From: Amoebophrya sp. A120
Taxonomy: Eukaryota; Sar; Dinophyceae; Syndiniales; Amoebophryaceae
NCBI GenBank assembly: GCA_905178155.1
Contig: CAJINV010000003.1
Location: 1,669,557-1,733,556 of the forward strand
DNA length: 64,000 nt
Direction: 5' to 3'
This document shows, piece after piece, positions 1 through 10,961 of this stretch. Below the pieces are notes generated by a model, which did no database searches, was not told the origin of the DNA, and worked only from the letters and a program-made list of their open reading frames with translations. The stretch's first letter is position 1, and each line of letters begins with the position of its first letter. Both the position numbers and the translations under genes were made by a program.

Positions 1-333
1 GTAGTAGCCCACATTTACCGTGACCGAGTGCTTCCCGGGTAGGAACAGGAAAGCGTGACGCCTCTGACTGAACTCGCGCCCCCTTTCCTCGAAGTAGCCC
101 CGGGCGTCGTGTACCGTGTACGTGCCGTGTTCGGAGAAAATGTCGTCCAGAATGGCCTGTTTATCGGCCGGCGACTGTTCCTCATCGGGGCGGAAAACGG
201 TCACCGCTCCTTTCGGCCACGCCGGTGGATTTGGGTACGTAGTTGGGGCGGGTGGCAATCCCTTCGATGTTGTTCCCAGCAACGCCTGGTCGGCAATCGC
301 GAAATTTGTAGATGACCTTGTCAGGAGCAACAT
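1..333 (-). CDS. Partial hypothetical protein, C-terminal part cut by window edge
   Basis: An open minus-strand frame runs off the left edge of the window with no stop. It can be read from an ATG at 333 or from a splice acceptor near 316 (an AG precedes the G of a TCA TCT codon pair). The peptide has a Pro-rich stretch followed by an acidic and charged segment (VFRPDEEQSPADKQAILDDI, then GTYTVHDARGYFEERGREF) and looks like real coding sequence, not a shadow. I recognise no domain. It may be the downstream exon of the short ORF at 661-876. A splice from a GG|GT site near 650 to the acceptor at 316 would keep the frame, but this is not certain. Coding status is fairly safe; the gene limits are not. 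Confidence 0.5.
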   Translation of the reverse strand, partial: MLLLTRSSTNFAIADQALLGTTSKGLPPAPTTYPNPPAWPKGAVTVFRPDEEQSPADKQAILDDIFSEHGTYTVHDARGYFEERGREFSQRRHAFLFLPGKHSVTVNVGYY

Positions 334-660
334 TGATGAAAACCAAGCAGCACGTAGGCGACGAGGAGATGAGAAAAAGCAAAAAGCGGAAGGTGACATC
401 TTGATTGATGCAGAATGGGTACTAGTATTGCCATTGAGTGTCAAATACGTTCATTTCATTCACGTGGAACCGCAGGGGATATTTACTTTCACAACATGAA
501 CAGCATCATACAAGGATTGCGCTACTTACTTATCTGTTCATCCAGTGTATGCTTTGACTTTGTACAGTTAGAGGCAATAAAAACGAGGACGATGAACTCA
601 GAGTTTTTGGGTCAAATAGATCGATTTGCAGAAACGTGTACTTCGCCACCCCGATAGTAC

Positions 661-876
661 CTCCATCACGGAAAAAAAGTCGAGCGGCTTTGCTTTTGAC
701 GAGACATACTCTGTCAAGCTCATCGGCTTCTTTATCTTCTGGGGAACACACTCACACGTTTTGAATGAATCCACAAGCGAATATATTACTTCTTGTGCTT
801 TACTATCAAGACTAAGTGTTAGTACATATTGATTTCTTATTTGTTCAGTACCCTTCTGTAGTTCGCGGAAGAACAT
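661..876 (-). CDS. Possible first exon of the left-edge gene
   Basis: The frame opens at an ATG at 876, with an in-frame TGA a few codons upstream that fixes it as the first Met. It encodes about 72 residues starting MFFRELQKGTEQIRNQ and reaches a GAG|GTACTA donor-like site at 661; a second candidate donor (GG|GTGGCG) lies a few codons further on. The ATG is only about 36 bp beyond the stop codon of the NFKBIL1-like gene, so transcripts of the two genes must nearly abut or overlap. No domain is recognised. Confidence 0.4.
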
Positions 877-912
877 GAAGATGCTCGTGGTCGTTTTTTT
901 TCATCTGTCGCT

Positions 913-3900
913 TCATCTTTGCGGCCCAGCACCAGCTGCATTTAAGTCGTTCAACGTCTGCATGACTTGTTTGCATTTGTCTGTGACTCTATCGAATTCC
1001 CGTGGGTCCCGTACGAAGGGCTTCACGCGTGCCAAAAATTTGTCGGGATGCCACCGCAGCAGCAAGACCTTGCGTTCTTGCTTGGAGGTAAGCGAAAGCC
1101 AATCCAAGTCCATGGCCCGCTTGCTCTTGTTTTCGAAATCCTGCAACCCGCGGGGCCACGGGATGTCGGAGTAGGTAATTCTGTTCTTCTCCGCGATGCC
1201 CTGGCCTTGCACGAACGAGGACCAACGCCGCTCGTCCTCCGCAAGACCATCCTTCGCGCGTTCCGCCCGTGTCTTGGTAGGTTGGGACGGATATCAAATG
1301 CAAAAATGTCTGTGTCTGAAAGGTTGGAGCTTGTGATGCTAGCTTTGGACTCTAGAAAAAACTGTATTGCATGATCAGCAAGAGGAGTCTAGTTTGTGCT
1401 ACGCGGGGAGGGCATTTGTCATGCGGAATAGGCATCAGGAAGCCCTGTAAAAATCTGTGATGCTAGGTCATGCATTACAAACATCATGGGTCATGCAACA
1501 TATGCATGACAAACCCGGCAATATTCCCGACCCAGACATTTTTGCATTTGATAACGGACCGGCGGGGGTGAACTCGCGCGCCGGCGGGAGCCCGCTGTTC
1601 GGCCGCGGCTCCGGGCCCGCGGGGCGGTCGTAGGGAAGGTCTTCTGCGTCTTGATGCGAAGCACCCGCGGGCCGGTATTCCTCCCGCGAGAACCCGGGGT
1701 AGTACGTCGGCGGTGGTCGCGGCCCCGTAGGCGCCTTGACGTTTCGGGTTTCCTGTTTCTGCTGCTCCGTCAGGTTTTTGTACATGCGGTCCTGCCTGGT
1801 CTGGTGCGAGTTCAAGGCGGCGTCTCTTTGGCGCTCGCGCGCCTCCGCCTCGGACTCCAAGTGTTTTTGTTTTTTGCGCTGCCTCTGCTCCAAAATGTCG
1901 TCCACCCAGGAGTTGTTGAAGTTATTGGGCCCGCCGCCGGCGGCGCTCTGGGAGCTGTAAAAGCTGTCGAAATAGGAGGTTGACCGCGCGGAGGTTCTAG
2001 CGCCAGTGGTCTCGTCCTCCTCGTCGTCGTCGTGGCAAGCCGCATCGAAGGCGGCCCACGCGCGCGCCCAGTCCGAGATCGCGTTGTTCTGGGCCGTGGA
2101 GAGCCACGGCTTCCTCTTTACTGGCGGCACGACGGGCCACAGACGACGCCCTGAGAACCCACGAAGATCCTGAAAAGATCACCCCCGACACTCCAGGGGG
2201 AGGGGTAGGAAAGATTCGGAGCGTCCGCCCCTCTGTAGCTTCCAGGGACAGCCTGCCGACGAAAGGGAAGCATAGACCGCTCGTGTAACGCGCGTTCCAC
2301 GAAGGTATGGTAGATGTGAGAAAGGGCCAGACGCCCCGCGGGCGTTGCCACAGGCGCTAGCTTGCTGGGAGTGACGAATAACCACGCCCAACAAAGGCGA
2401 GCGAGTGGTCGCGCGGTTGTAAAAGCCCTGGCGCGACGCGGAACAATCTGGGGCCCGGCAATGGACGGAACTGCCCCCGTCCGCAGGGTCCATCTCGCTT
2501 CCATGGGCCAGATATACCCGAGCCCGAGGACAAGGCCAGGTCGGAAATGGTCCAGCAAAAGACGGCGCACTAGCCCCAAAGCGAGTTTTTTTTTTGATTC
2601 AAAAACGAAGCCGCTGAATTTGTTGAATCAAAGAAACAGCCCGTGTTTCAAGGGTAGAAAGGCCACTTCTTGAACCCCGAACAAAGGATCCGACCAAGGT
2701 TCAAACAATGTTCAAAGTCGCCAATCACGGCGGTATGGCGAAAGCTTCAGAGGCCAAAAAAAAGTTCCTAAAAAGTTCCGTTCAAGATCCGATAAAGTTC
2801 CGATCAAGATCCTGTCCAGAGGACACTTTTTTGGCCACTTTTTTGCGCCGCCAAATCCATAGATTCTAGGCGGGGGAGGGGCCAGGAAAAGCGGCGAAAA
2901 AAGTGTCCTCTGGACAGGATCTTGATCGGAACTTTTGAAAATGGAGATGGCGGCCATGAACTCTGGAAAATGGCCCCGTGCCTGGCCGAATTCCACTGGA
3001 GAATGCTCCTGAGTACAAAAATTGTGCCGCGGGGAGAAAACTCCCACCCTTGTTTGACATGCTTTCTGCAGGATTGGCCTGCCGATCCCCGCGACCCCAA
3101 GAAGCAAAACACTTGGCACCACATCGCGCCAAAGGCCATCGCCTCTCTGCGGGCTCCCGGATGCTGGGCAGGTAGAATGCCTGCGGTCGAAACACCTCCG
3201 CGCCACCCCCTTTCCAATGTCCAAGACTACCGCGAAAAAACTACAGAAGCACACCAGAAGGGGGGGCAAAAGGACACGCTGGCCGCGGCGGGCGGCGCGT
3301 TCCCTGGCGGCTGGCCCGCGCCAAGTTTTGCGTGGCCGTAAAATACCGACATACCCCCGCAACGGGAAAAAAAATCGCGCTTCCCAAACAGGGCGGCCCT
3401 CGGGATAGGCTCGGCAGCTATGCGACACGCCCAGAAAAGGCCGCGCAAATTTGCTATACAAAAGAGGCAAAGCGAAGGCCAAAACATTGGGCCTGATTCG
3501 TAATTTCGGGGCGCCGAAGTAGCCCAGCGGCCAGGATCTTGATAGGATCTTTTTGGGATCTCAGACGAGCTGAAGTGGCCCGGCGTTCCGTCCAGATCGC
3601 GTTGTTCTGGGCCGTGGAGAGCCACGGCTTCCTCTCGTCGTTGGGCCGGGCGTAGGACGACCGCTTGTTGTCGGGCTTGCCCAAGCTGGGCACCCGCTCC
3701 CGCAGGTTCGCCGGCAGCCTTAAGACGTCCGCGCCATACTGTACCAGGATCGCCTATGGAACTCTCAAACGTTACACTCTCAACTGTTACATGATTTGTC
3801 ATGCATACCCGACTGCGCCACATCAAAAATCTTTGCACCGTCGCCGCAAGCAGCTACGGCCGCAGGAGATCTAGGGTCAGAACATGATTTGTCATGCAAA

Positions 3901-4805
3901 TTTACCACCAAGATCGCCGCGATCAAGCTGCTTCGCATGGCAAATCTACGAAGGGCTAAACAGCGTCGAAATCTGTGCCAAATCTGTAATGCAAGAGGCG
4001 CAATCTTCGCCAGTTCTGTTCACTTTTGCCGGTCTTGCATGACAAACTTATGCAACAGTTGAGAATGTAACATTTGAGAACGCCATATCGCCGCGAGCGA
4101 GCCGCGGTAGAGCTCCGCGGCCTCGCGGAGCAGCGGTGCGAGTTGGTACCCCGTGGCCGTCGTCTCCCGGTTTTGCCGCGAGGAGGAACGGAATTCGCAA
4201 TAGTCGAGGAGCACGGGAAGCGTTTCCGTGGCGAACGCGACATCTTCGTGTCGCAACAAGTCGGAGAAAACGCTGCTCGACGTTCTACTTTTGCTGTTTG
4301 TCATTTCCGCGGGGTCCTCGCTTATTTCATCCGAGGATGAGGACGAGTCTTTACTCCTCTTCCTCGAAGACGCTGACGATGCATGTGAATCTACAGTGGA
4401 AAGCAACAGCTGTCGGAGGGCGTCGGGCGTGAGCTTCGTAGTCTGTTTCTTTTTCTTCTTTGCTTTCTTCTTATTCGCCTTCTTGTCACCAGCAGCAGCA
4501 TCTACCCCGCCGCTCTCGACGTGCTTCAGAAGCAGTTCTTGGAGCTGGAAAGCGTCCGGATCCTTGAAAAGAGCCTTGCGCAACTGCTTCAAGAGTTTGT
4601 GGCTTGCCTCCAGCGTCGCGTTCTTCTCTTTTTTGTCAAAGGAAGAAGATACTGAACTACGACTGGAATTCGAGGACTGAGCAGAGGAAGACGATGTCTC
4701 GTTTTTTCTTTTCTTGGTTGGTTTCTTCTTGTCGTGCTTGCGAGAACGGCTCCGGCTCCGCCCGCGATCCTTTTTCTTTTTGCTTGTCTTTTTGTCGCGA
4801 GGCAT
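913..4805 (-). CDS. NFKBIL1-like protein with RS-type N-terminus and degenerate J domain
   Basis: Four exons are inferred: 4805-4088, 3749-3636 (plus a 42-bp repeat), 2117-1554 and 1286-913, giving 589 aa in one frame. The N-terminus is Lys- and Ser/Arg-rich (SRSRSRKHDKKKPTKK), as in nuclear RNA-processing proteins. The middle contains RKPWLSTAQNNAISDWARAW and a charged coiled segment. The C-terminus has ITYSDIPWP followed by LLLRWHPDKFLARV, which matches the end of NFKBIL1-family proteins, where a J-like helix carries the WHPD motif. I do not see clear ankyrin repeats. Two introners (1292-1553, 3755-4087) and a 1.5-kb insertion interrupt the gene. Family assignment rests on the C-terminal motif. 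A splicing or chromatin role is inferred from the family and the RS-like region. Confidence 0.7.
1292..1553. mobile_element. Introner 1, family A, 262 bp
   Basis: The terminal inverted repeats begin TATCAAATGCAAAAATGTCT on both strands, with one or two mismatches. The target-site duplication ACGGA is perfect (1287-1291 and 1554-1558). Removing the element plus one 5-bp copy joins GPS to QPT in frame inside the NFKBIL1-like gene. The interior contains GCATTACAAA and GCATGACAAA motifs. Confidence 0.93.
2076..3635. repeat. 1.5-kb insertion bounded by 42-bp direct repeats inside the NFKBIL1-like gene
   Basis: An identical 42-bp segment occurs at 2076-2117 and 3594-3635. Both copies encode the same peptide (RKPWLSTAQNNAI) on the minus strand. 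The spacing is 1518 bp, and removing exactly one unit restores a continuous frame. The insert therefore behaves as an intron, but the repeat makes the splice point ambiguous. The inserted DNA is GC-rich and contains a 39-bp-arm hairpin; I recognise no gene in it. It could be a segmental duplication or a larger mobile insertion with a long target duplication. Confidence 0.8.
2795..2935. repeat. Long hairpin within the 1.5-kb insertion
   Basis: The arms at 2795-2833 and 2897-2935 are inverted copies of each other (core CCTGTCCAGAGGACACTTTT) around a spacer of about 63 bp. They are almost perfectly complementary. Partial echoes (GATCTTGATAGGATC) occur near 3535. Confidence 0.85.
3755..4087. mobile_element. 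Introner 2, family B, 333 bp
   Basis: The inverted termini are of the type TATGGCGTTCTCAAACGTTA (the left end here reads TATGGAACTCTCAAACG). The duplication TCGCC is perfect (3750-3754, 4088-4092). Excision joins SLAA to ILVQYGADVL in frame. This is the only introner where a GC-AG splice register is possible; GT-AG is not. Confidence 0.93.
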
Positions 4806-5274
4806 GCTGTTGCTGTGGGGTTAGAATTAGTCGACTCGAAAAGCGAAAAGGAAAAATGGTATTTATAGGATTGTTGTTGACACAGGAAACATAATGATAA
4901 AGTGGTTTAAATAAGTGCCAAGGATGAGGGAAGCGGGTTTTCATGTTTATTGTGTCGGGAAATATCAAAAAAAGGGGAAGCAGACGAATTAAATAAGTAC
5001 AGAGGCCCAAGAAAATGAAAAAGATGCGGACACAACTTCAAAACCATATTGTCCGCAGCCCTGCGCAGAAGATCATCGAAAAATGCCGCAGTGGACGAAG
5101 GAAACAGGAGACTGTTTAACTTTGAAAATTATGACCATTCCTCTTGCAGTGGCAGCAGAGAGGTGGTGGAGCGCTGCAAGCCGTGATCGTGGTGAACGGC
5201 TGCGATTTCTCTACTTTGCCTTCTTCTTCAATTTTCGTTTTCGATCTGCGAATTGTAAAAATTGTTCAACAGCT

Positions 5275-6350
5275 TCACTGTTCTTTCTTTTCTGCTTGTG
5301 CTTTTTTTCTTGTCCTTCGCGCGACAAAGAAATCCACAGTTCTTGCGCAACAAATTAAGCCTATGATAAGCCCGAGATAGTGTACAGTGGCTTCCACAAT
5401 GAAGGCCGTGTAACCCTCGAACTGATTGAAAATGGAGTCCTTGCCGTGCGGGGCCAGCTCGAGAACCTATGATAAATGGATCACAATTACTTATTTTGCG
5501 ACAATAAATTTTTAGCGAACCTCCAATGGCGGCTCCCTGCTTCGTTGATCAGAAAATATTATCTAATATTGATCTTGTAAATACGGCACGCAGGAGGCCG
5601 CCTGCGTGCCGTGTTTACGAGACCATCCATGTGTTCAAATAAAAGAAGAACGAAAATTATACGAGATAGATTACCATACGAATACAACTTGAACATTATC
5701 GCAAAAAATACCTGATTGTAGTATTCATTTGTTCTGACGGCCCGCTGGTACAGAAGTGCACATCTGGATTTCTTCGAGCAGGTTGCACTGCCTCCGACTC
5801 CTGGGTTGTCGCCTGATTTTTCTTTCTCCATTGCCATTTCTTTGCTCGCCGCCGGGCACTTTTGTTTCTGCAGCATTTGCGCGAAATCGAACTCGACACC
5901 GCCTTGGTATTTCAAAAGGTCTCGCACCGCCAGCACCCCGCGGTGCAGCAGAGTGCCACGCTTTCTGGCTGCGTACCGTGCTTCTCTTCTTGCCGTAACA
6001 GCTATCCGAGCGGTCTCGCAAACGTTGCGGTCAAACTCAGACTCGACCTCAGCAGCTTTAGTGGCAACTCCGTTTTCGAGGACGATCGGCACTTCGTTGG
6101 GAGTATAATTGTCTGGTACACCATTTTGGCCATCTTCTTTGCTCCTGCTCGTGGAGTAGTACAAACTTTTCTCTGGCGGTGGCGGAATATTTTTCTCGAG
6201 CTGGGAGTGGTACCATCGGCGGACGTCCGCCGCTGGCAATCCACCATCCGGGTGAAGAAGACATGAGATGTCCAACAACCAGGTCAAACTTACCAAGGTG
6301 GCAAGGAGGATCTGGATAATACGGGATAAACGACTCACAACCACCATCAT
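5275..6350 (-). CDS. Small membrane protein with two hydrophobic helices, unknown function
   Basis: Two exons (6350-5712, 5466-5275) are joined by a normal CAG|GTATTT ... CATAG|GTT intron, giving 276 aa. A hydrophobic segment near the N-terminus (IIQILLATLVSLTWLLDISC) could be a signal anchor. A second one lies near the C-terminus (ATVHYLGLIIGLICCA), followed by a basic tail rich in Lys and Glu. The middle is hydrophilic and contains a Pro run (NIPPPPEKS). I do not recognise the family. The start is the first of two adjacent ATGs. The intron carries a strong hairpin at 5577-5618. Confidence 0.65.
5577..5618. repeat. Intronic hairpin, 18-bp arms
   Basis: GTAAATACGGCACGCAGG (5577-5594) is the inverse of 5601-5618 with one mismatch and a 6-nt loop. 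It lies entirely within the GT-AG intron of the small membrane-protein gene. The loop-proximal 12 bp are perfect. Confidence 0.85.
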
Positions 6351-7653
6351 GCTCGTGCGATTCTGCTACTGCGATTCTGCTGCGTTGGTTGTGAAGAGAA
6401 AAAAAATATGAATGCCTATGGTGTCCAGACGACAGAAGTTTATAGTTCGTAATTCTATGCCCGAGGTTTGGGCGTCATCTTTACAGAGAGAGACCACATC
6501 AAACTACCTGTTATTCAATATTTTTGTGCAATTACTACAGGTCGTTGGACCATTTTCATGCCGCATCGGTCAGGTTCATACACCCACGGACCTGCACCAT
6601 ATTAACATCTCTAATAGATGACGATGAGAAAGATCATGGGAACATAAGCATGCGATTGCGAATGGAAAATTGAGTCAAACAAAAATATGCTCAAAACGGG
6701 CACGGCCACGGCCACGGGTCAAATGAGGGTGACGAATAAAATATTGACATCCTATCAATGGATCAAAATCAATGTGATTGTCGCTGAAAGAGAAGTCACG
6801 CCGTCACAGCCGGACGGTAGCATCTTGAGTTGACACGTTCACCATGACCGACGAGGAGATGCTTCAAATAAACCAAGACCCTACTGCGATCTTCATCTTT
6901 CATTTTTCCGACGAACTGAAATGCCGGCTGCCTCCTTCCTGTGTATTACTATCAGTTGCAAGAACTAAAATTAAATTTTTTCTTTCTGGAAAGAGTGTCA
7001 GACGAGTTTTCCGGTGCTGGTAGTCGTAAGTAGGTGATCTTCATCTGAACAAGAAACTCAGCTTCTACTGCCATATTGCAATTAGCTGCAACAAGTCGCC
7101 CCCCTCAGTACTGTAGGTAACGAGCGTTCGCTTCGATAATGATGCTCATGCTGCGCATTCTTCTACATTACATTTTACATAGCTGAGTGCTCTGATTCCC
7201 GGATCCGAAACACTTTGCAGATACTGCTAAACACGATCACTGACTCCTCATACAAATGGAGCATTCCGACCGACATCATAACTAACACGCCTTTTTGTCG
7301 CGCAGCTATAATTGATTCGGAAATAGCAAAGTTTCCGGCACAAGAAGAACTGTTTGGGGCTCGCGCCACTGTGTAGGCACAACGGCGCGGAAATCTACTG
7401 CGCATAACATAATATAAAAGAAGTAAGTTGTAGTACTGGTACTGCATTTCAAACTTTCCGGCAGAGGAAGAACTATGATCAGCGCCAATGCATTTCTACT
7501 GATTCCGCTTGTTGTTGTTACAGAACTATCATTATACACGTGTAGAAAAGAGGGCGATAAACTTTTGTTGATAGCTGGTGTGTGATCACCTGAAAACTTG
7601 CATCCGCGCGCCTTTTGGAGTCGCTAACGATGCTCGTCTGGATCGCCAAGGGC
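6351..7653. other. Intergenic, no gene seen
   Basis: About 1.3 kb between the start of the small membrane-protein gene and the stop of the next gene upstream. Only short ORFs without coding character are present on either strand. No introner, tRNA-like structure or clear repeat was found. A small copy of gcacggccacggccacgg occurs near 6700. Confidence 0.5.
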
Positions 7654-10600
7654 TCAGAGGTTCTTGAGCTTTTTCGTTTTCACCGCTCTCTTGGTGCCAT
7701 TGAGCAGCACCTGCAGGGCCGTCTCGAACAGAATCTTCTTCCGCAGCTCAAGTCGAAACAGCCGTTCTTGCAGAACCTGTTCGAGGAGCGGCAGAAGCAA
7801 TACCCGGACAAAGTAGCGCGCGGCCCCGTGGCGAATGTCCTTTTCATCCTGTCGAGGAGCGGGCACCTGCAAAAATTTGTTGTCTAGTCCCATATGGCTT
7901 CGGGAGGCCATGACGAACTGTACGAAGTTCTTGCGCTTTTCGACTTCTTGGAACATGGCGTCGACGATGCTAGGAAGTTTGGTCTTCTCCTCTTGTTCCC
8001 ACTCAGCCGTTCCGGGGACAAATCGCTCCTCCAGGTAAAAGTGTGACTTTTTCTATCCCATAGAAAAAGACAGGCACGGCATAGCTTTAATGCGAAAATA
8101 ACCTAATCGAAAAGACCGGTATGGCGTTCTGTTTATGGTACACAATACAGATTCTTTGTGTGTGTTGATTTTTGCGTGACAAATAGGCTTTGCTTGTCTT
8201 TTTCTGCAGGATACTTGCCAAGCATTCACGTTCGTCCTCACCTCCAGCTCCCCGCGGAGTTCGTCGGCCGTCCTCGTATATCCAATGCAAACATGTCTGG
8301 GTCTAGAACAAGGATGCAAGGATTGTCATCCGCATTTTTCATGACAGCTGATGCCTGTGATGGACGCCCCAGCATCACAGATTGTTTGATGGCGTCTTGC
8401 TGCCTATATTGCATGACAAATACCCTCTCCGCGTAACAAAAACTGGATTCCTCTTGCTTCTCATGCGATATAGACTTTTTTTCGAGTCCACAGGCCCGCG
8501 TCACAAGCTGCATCCTTCCAGATCCAGACATATTTGCGCGTGATATATCATTGCGCGACTGAGCGTTGTGGAGTACATCTAGCTGACGCAGGGCGGTTAA
8601 AAATGTGAGTCCTCGACCGGGGGGCACCTGCCTGCTTCCCCTGCTTCCAGTACGCGAAGATGGAAACATTGATGCAGGTGCGTCGCTGAGCCATTGATTC
8701 ATTTCATCACGCATTTGGTCACGTTTTCCACCGCGCAGAAAGCCATGGAAGGAGCTTCCTGGTGGACGAGCGGCTGTCCGTAGTCTTCGTGGCTCTGGGA
8801 GGAAGGCGCTCAGCAACCAATCGCGCAGTTTCTCGCGACTCTCCAGCCCTGTGAGGTAGTCCTGAGCCCAAGCCGCGCATCCAGCCTCACCAACCACAGT
8901 GCACAAAAGGGACTTGAAGCGGTCCCCTAAATATGCGATGATCTCGTCTCTGCTGGCGTCTTCGTTGTGTTCGTCAAAAAGCTGCTTCGCGTCCTTCCGG
9001 TACCGGCTGATCGGATCTTCTGCGTTCTTCTTGCCGTCTTCGCTCATGGTGATAGAAATGGCATCAGGAGGAGGAGTGTTCGCTGGATAGGACTCGCGCA
9101 GTTTTGACGCAAAAGCCTGGACGTGTTTCTCTCGCTCCGCCTCTGTCCACGACGGACGCAACATTCGCTGGACGCGGATCGCACAACCGTACTTGTGCAA
9201 AAAAATGCCCAAGCTCTTTTCCGACGGGTCGAACAGCCAGTCTGTAGTCAACTCGTAAAAGCTTGTCGGTTTATCGGGATCGTCTTGTTCCTCATCAAAG
9301 TCCTCTTCTCCGGCGTACAAGTTCGGCCTGTCTGCGCGCTCCCGCATTGCTTCAACATGTTCGTCGTCCTTCCGCGTAAGAAAAGCGAGATCTCGATTTT
9401 CGTCCCGCGTCAAGTCAGGGTCTCTTTTGTTTTGCGTGTAGCTCAACATGAAGTCGTACTCAGGCCGGAAGAGTACAGGCGCCAAATGTTCGCTGTACCG
9501 TTCTACATCCTGTTTGTAAGCGAAGTTAATGCGGGGCATGTTGTCCCCCCCGCCAGCAGGCCCAGGCGAAATCTCCTCCTCCGGCTCGTAAGGCCCCGGC
9601 AGCATCTGCCTCTCACTTTCGCGCCAAAGCGTCTTCATCGAATCTAGCAAGTACTTCCCCTTGTGCTCCTTCTCCAAACTTCTTTGCGAAGGGGAATTCT
9701 TCAAAAAATACATCCCGACGTCCGCAGACGGCTCGATCGTGAGCCGATAAAGCTCTTCCATCAGTTCGATCCTGTGCTGAATTTGGGCATGCGTTGACTC
9801 GTGCTTCCGAACCATATTGGCGTTGGCGCCCAAGACGTCAACGTAGCCCTGCGAAAACTGGTCCCCTTGTTCCCTCGCGTAGTCAACAAGGGAACCGTAG
9901 GCGAACAACAGCCCGGCACGCCGCTCGTCGTCGTTATTAGCATCTTCATCTTGTATTTGTGGCTCGGGATCGGGAAATAGTTGTTGGTCGCAGACGAGAT
10001 GCTCCGCATTTTTTTCGACACTTTTTTCACTCTCCTCGGCGCACGTATTCGGAAACATTTTGCTGACCCGGTTGTAAAGCCGCGAGTGCTTAATGATGCG
10101 CGCGATTTTGCTGCCACCTAGCGGGAAAAACGAGGTGACCACGCGCCCCACTGGATCTTTTGGAAGCCCTTGAGCTTTATCGGAAAAAATACTCTTCATC
10201 CTGTTCATGAACTTAGACGCTGGCCCCGAGCGTGGGGGAAGCTCCTTCATCTTCAGGGCACCGTAGAGTTGTTCTACCGCCTCGCGATGCGCAGCAGCTA
10301 GTTCTCCTGAAATCGCCGACTTCAATGCAGCCAGCGAGTCTGGAGCAGCGATTGGGCCCCACTTGACAACAAGACTTGACCGTCCCTGGCTCCGCGTCTT
10401 CGCCCCCACGTCGAGAAGCGCCGATCGCCACAATCCACCAAAGCGTTCGGTGAACCAGTCGAGCGGCCGATCCCCGTCAACCAAGGGAGCCTTCGTCCGA
10501 AACGAAGGCAGGGCCGCCGGTGTGGCTTCTGAAGTAACCAAGGCATGACCCCCCGCGATGTCCAGCACCGGCTCTGTCATGAGGGCGCCACCTGCACGCC

Positions 10601-10961
10601 CGATGAAGTCGGTGCGGGCGCCATCGACGTTGTGCATTGCAAGTTTTTTCTGTCCTCCTCGCTCAGAACAACTTTGAATTGCTGATTGCCCAACATGATA
10701 TGTGTCACTGTAACTAAACTTCTCTCCTTGGAAAATCGGACTCGCAGACGAAGAGTCTCGGCTTTCCTTTCCCCGCTCGGTGACAGACGAGGCCTGTGGC
10801 TGCACCCGAACCGCAAACGCAAAAGGCGAACCAGACACAGGCATACCGTCTGGCTGGAAGACATCAAACGACAAGGCCGTCATCAGAAACTGCAAAGACA
10901 AGATTTTTGTGATGGATGCCTTTCGCCCACTCACAGGGCTGCGACTGTCTTGTCCCTCCAT
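7654..10961 (-). CDS. Large hypothetical protein, 956 aa
   Basis: Three exons (10961-8546, 8273-8214, 8048-7654) are separated by two introners. The frame is only continuous if 272 bp and 165 bp are removed, that is each element plus 5 bp. Without excision the frame reads through introner 4 and stops at 8238. The protein is acidic, with many charged segments and the motif WFTERFGGLWRSALLDVG. A PE/PG-rich stretch (PGPYEPEEEISPGPAGGG) lies in the middle and a helical basic C-terminus (VQERLFRLELRKKILFETAL) follows. There is no recognised domain and no convincing membrane helix. The ATG at 10961 directly follows an A-rich run. I cannot assign a function. Confidence 0.7.
8054..8213. mobile_element. 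Introner 3, family H, 160 bp, eroded duplication
   Basis: The inverted termini are TATCCCATAGAAAAAGACAG and TATCCTGCAGAAAAAGACAA. The 5-bp flanks (TTTTC, CTTGC) match at only three positions. Excision of 165 bp joins VNAW to SHFYLEERF in frame. The interior contains GCGTGACAAA. The missing identity in the flanks suggests an older insertion. Confidence 0.8.
8279..8545. mobile_element. Introner 4, family A in reverse orientation, eroded duplication
   Basis: The ends resemble family A (CAATGCAAACATGTCTGGGT and CGCGCAAATATGTCTGGATC), and the interior is the reverse complement of introner 1 (for example AGCAAGAGGA and TACGCGGAGAGGG on the minus strand). The 5-bp flanks (TCGTA, TATCA) differ at three positions. 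Excision of element plus 5 bp restores the frame needed by the next exon; excision of 267 bp would not. Confidence 0.82.

Noticed and set aside
1468-1553. Recurring peptide NAKMSGSG or CKNVWVWK at the ends of several ORFs
   Set aside because: These are translations of the family A terminal repeat, not a protein domain.
8238-8545. Open reading frame through introner 4 (end of a 907-aa ORF)
   Set aside because: The sequence is the family A introner; reading through stops soon after, whereas excision restores the frame into the next exon.
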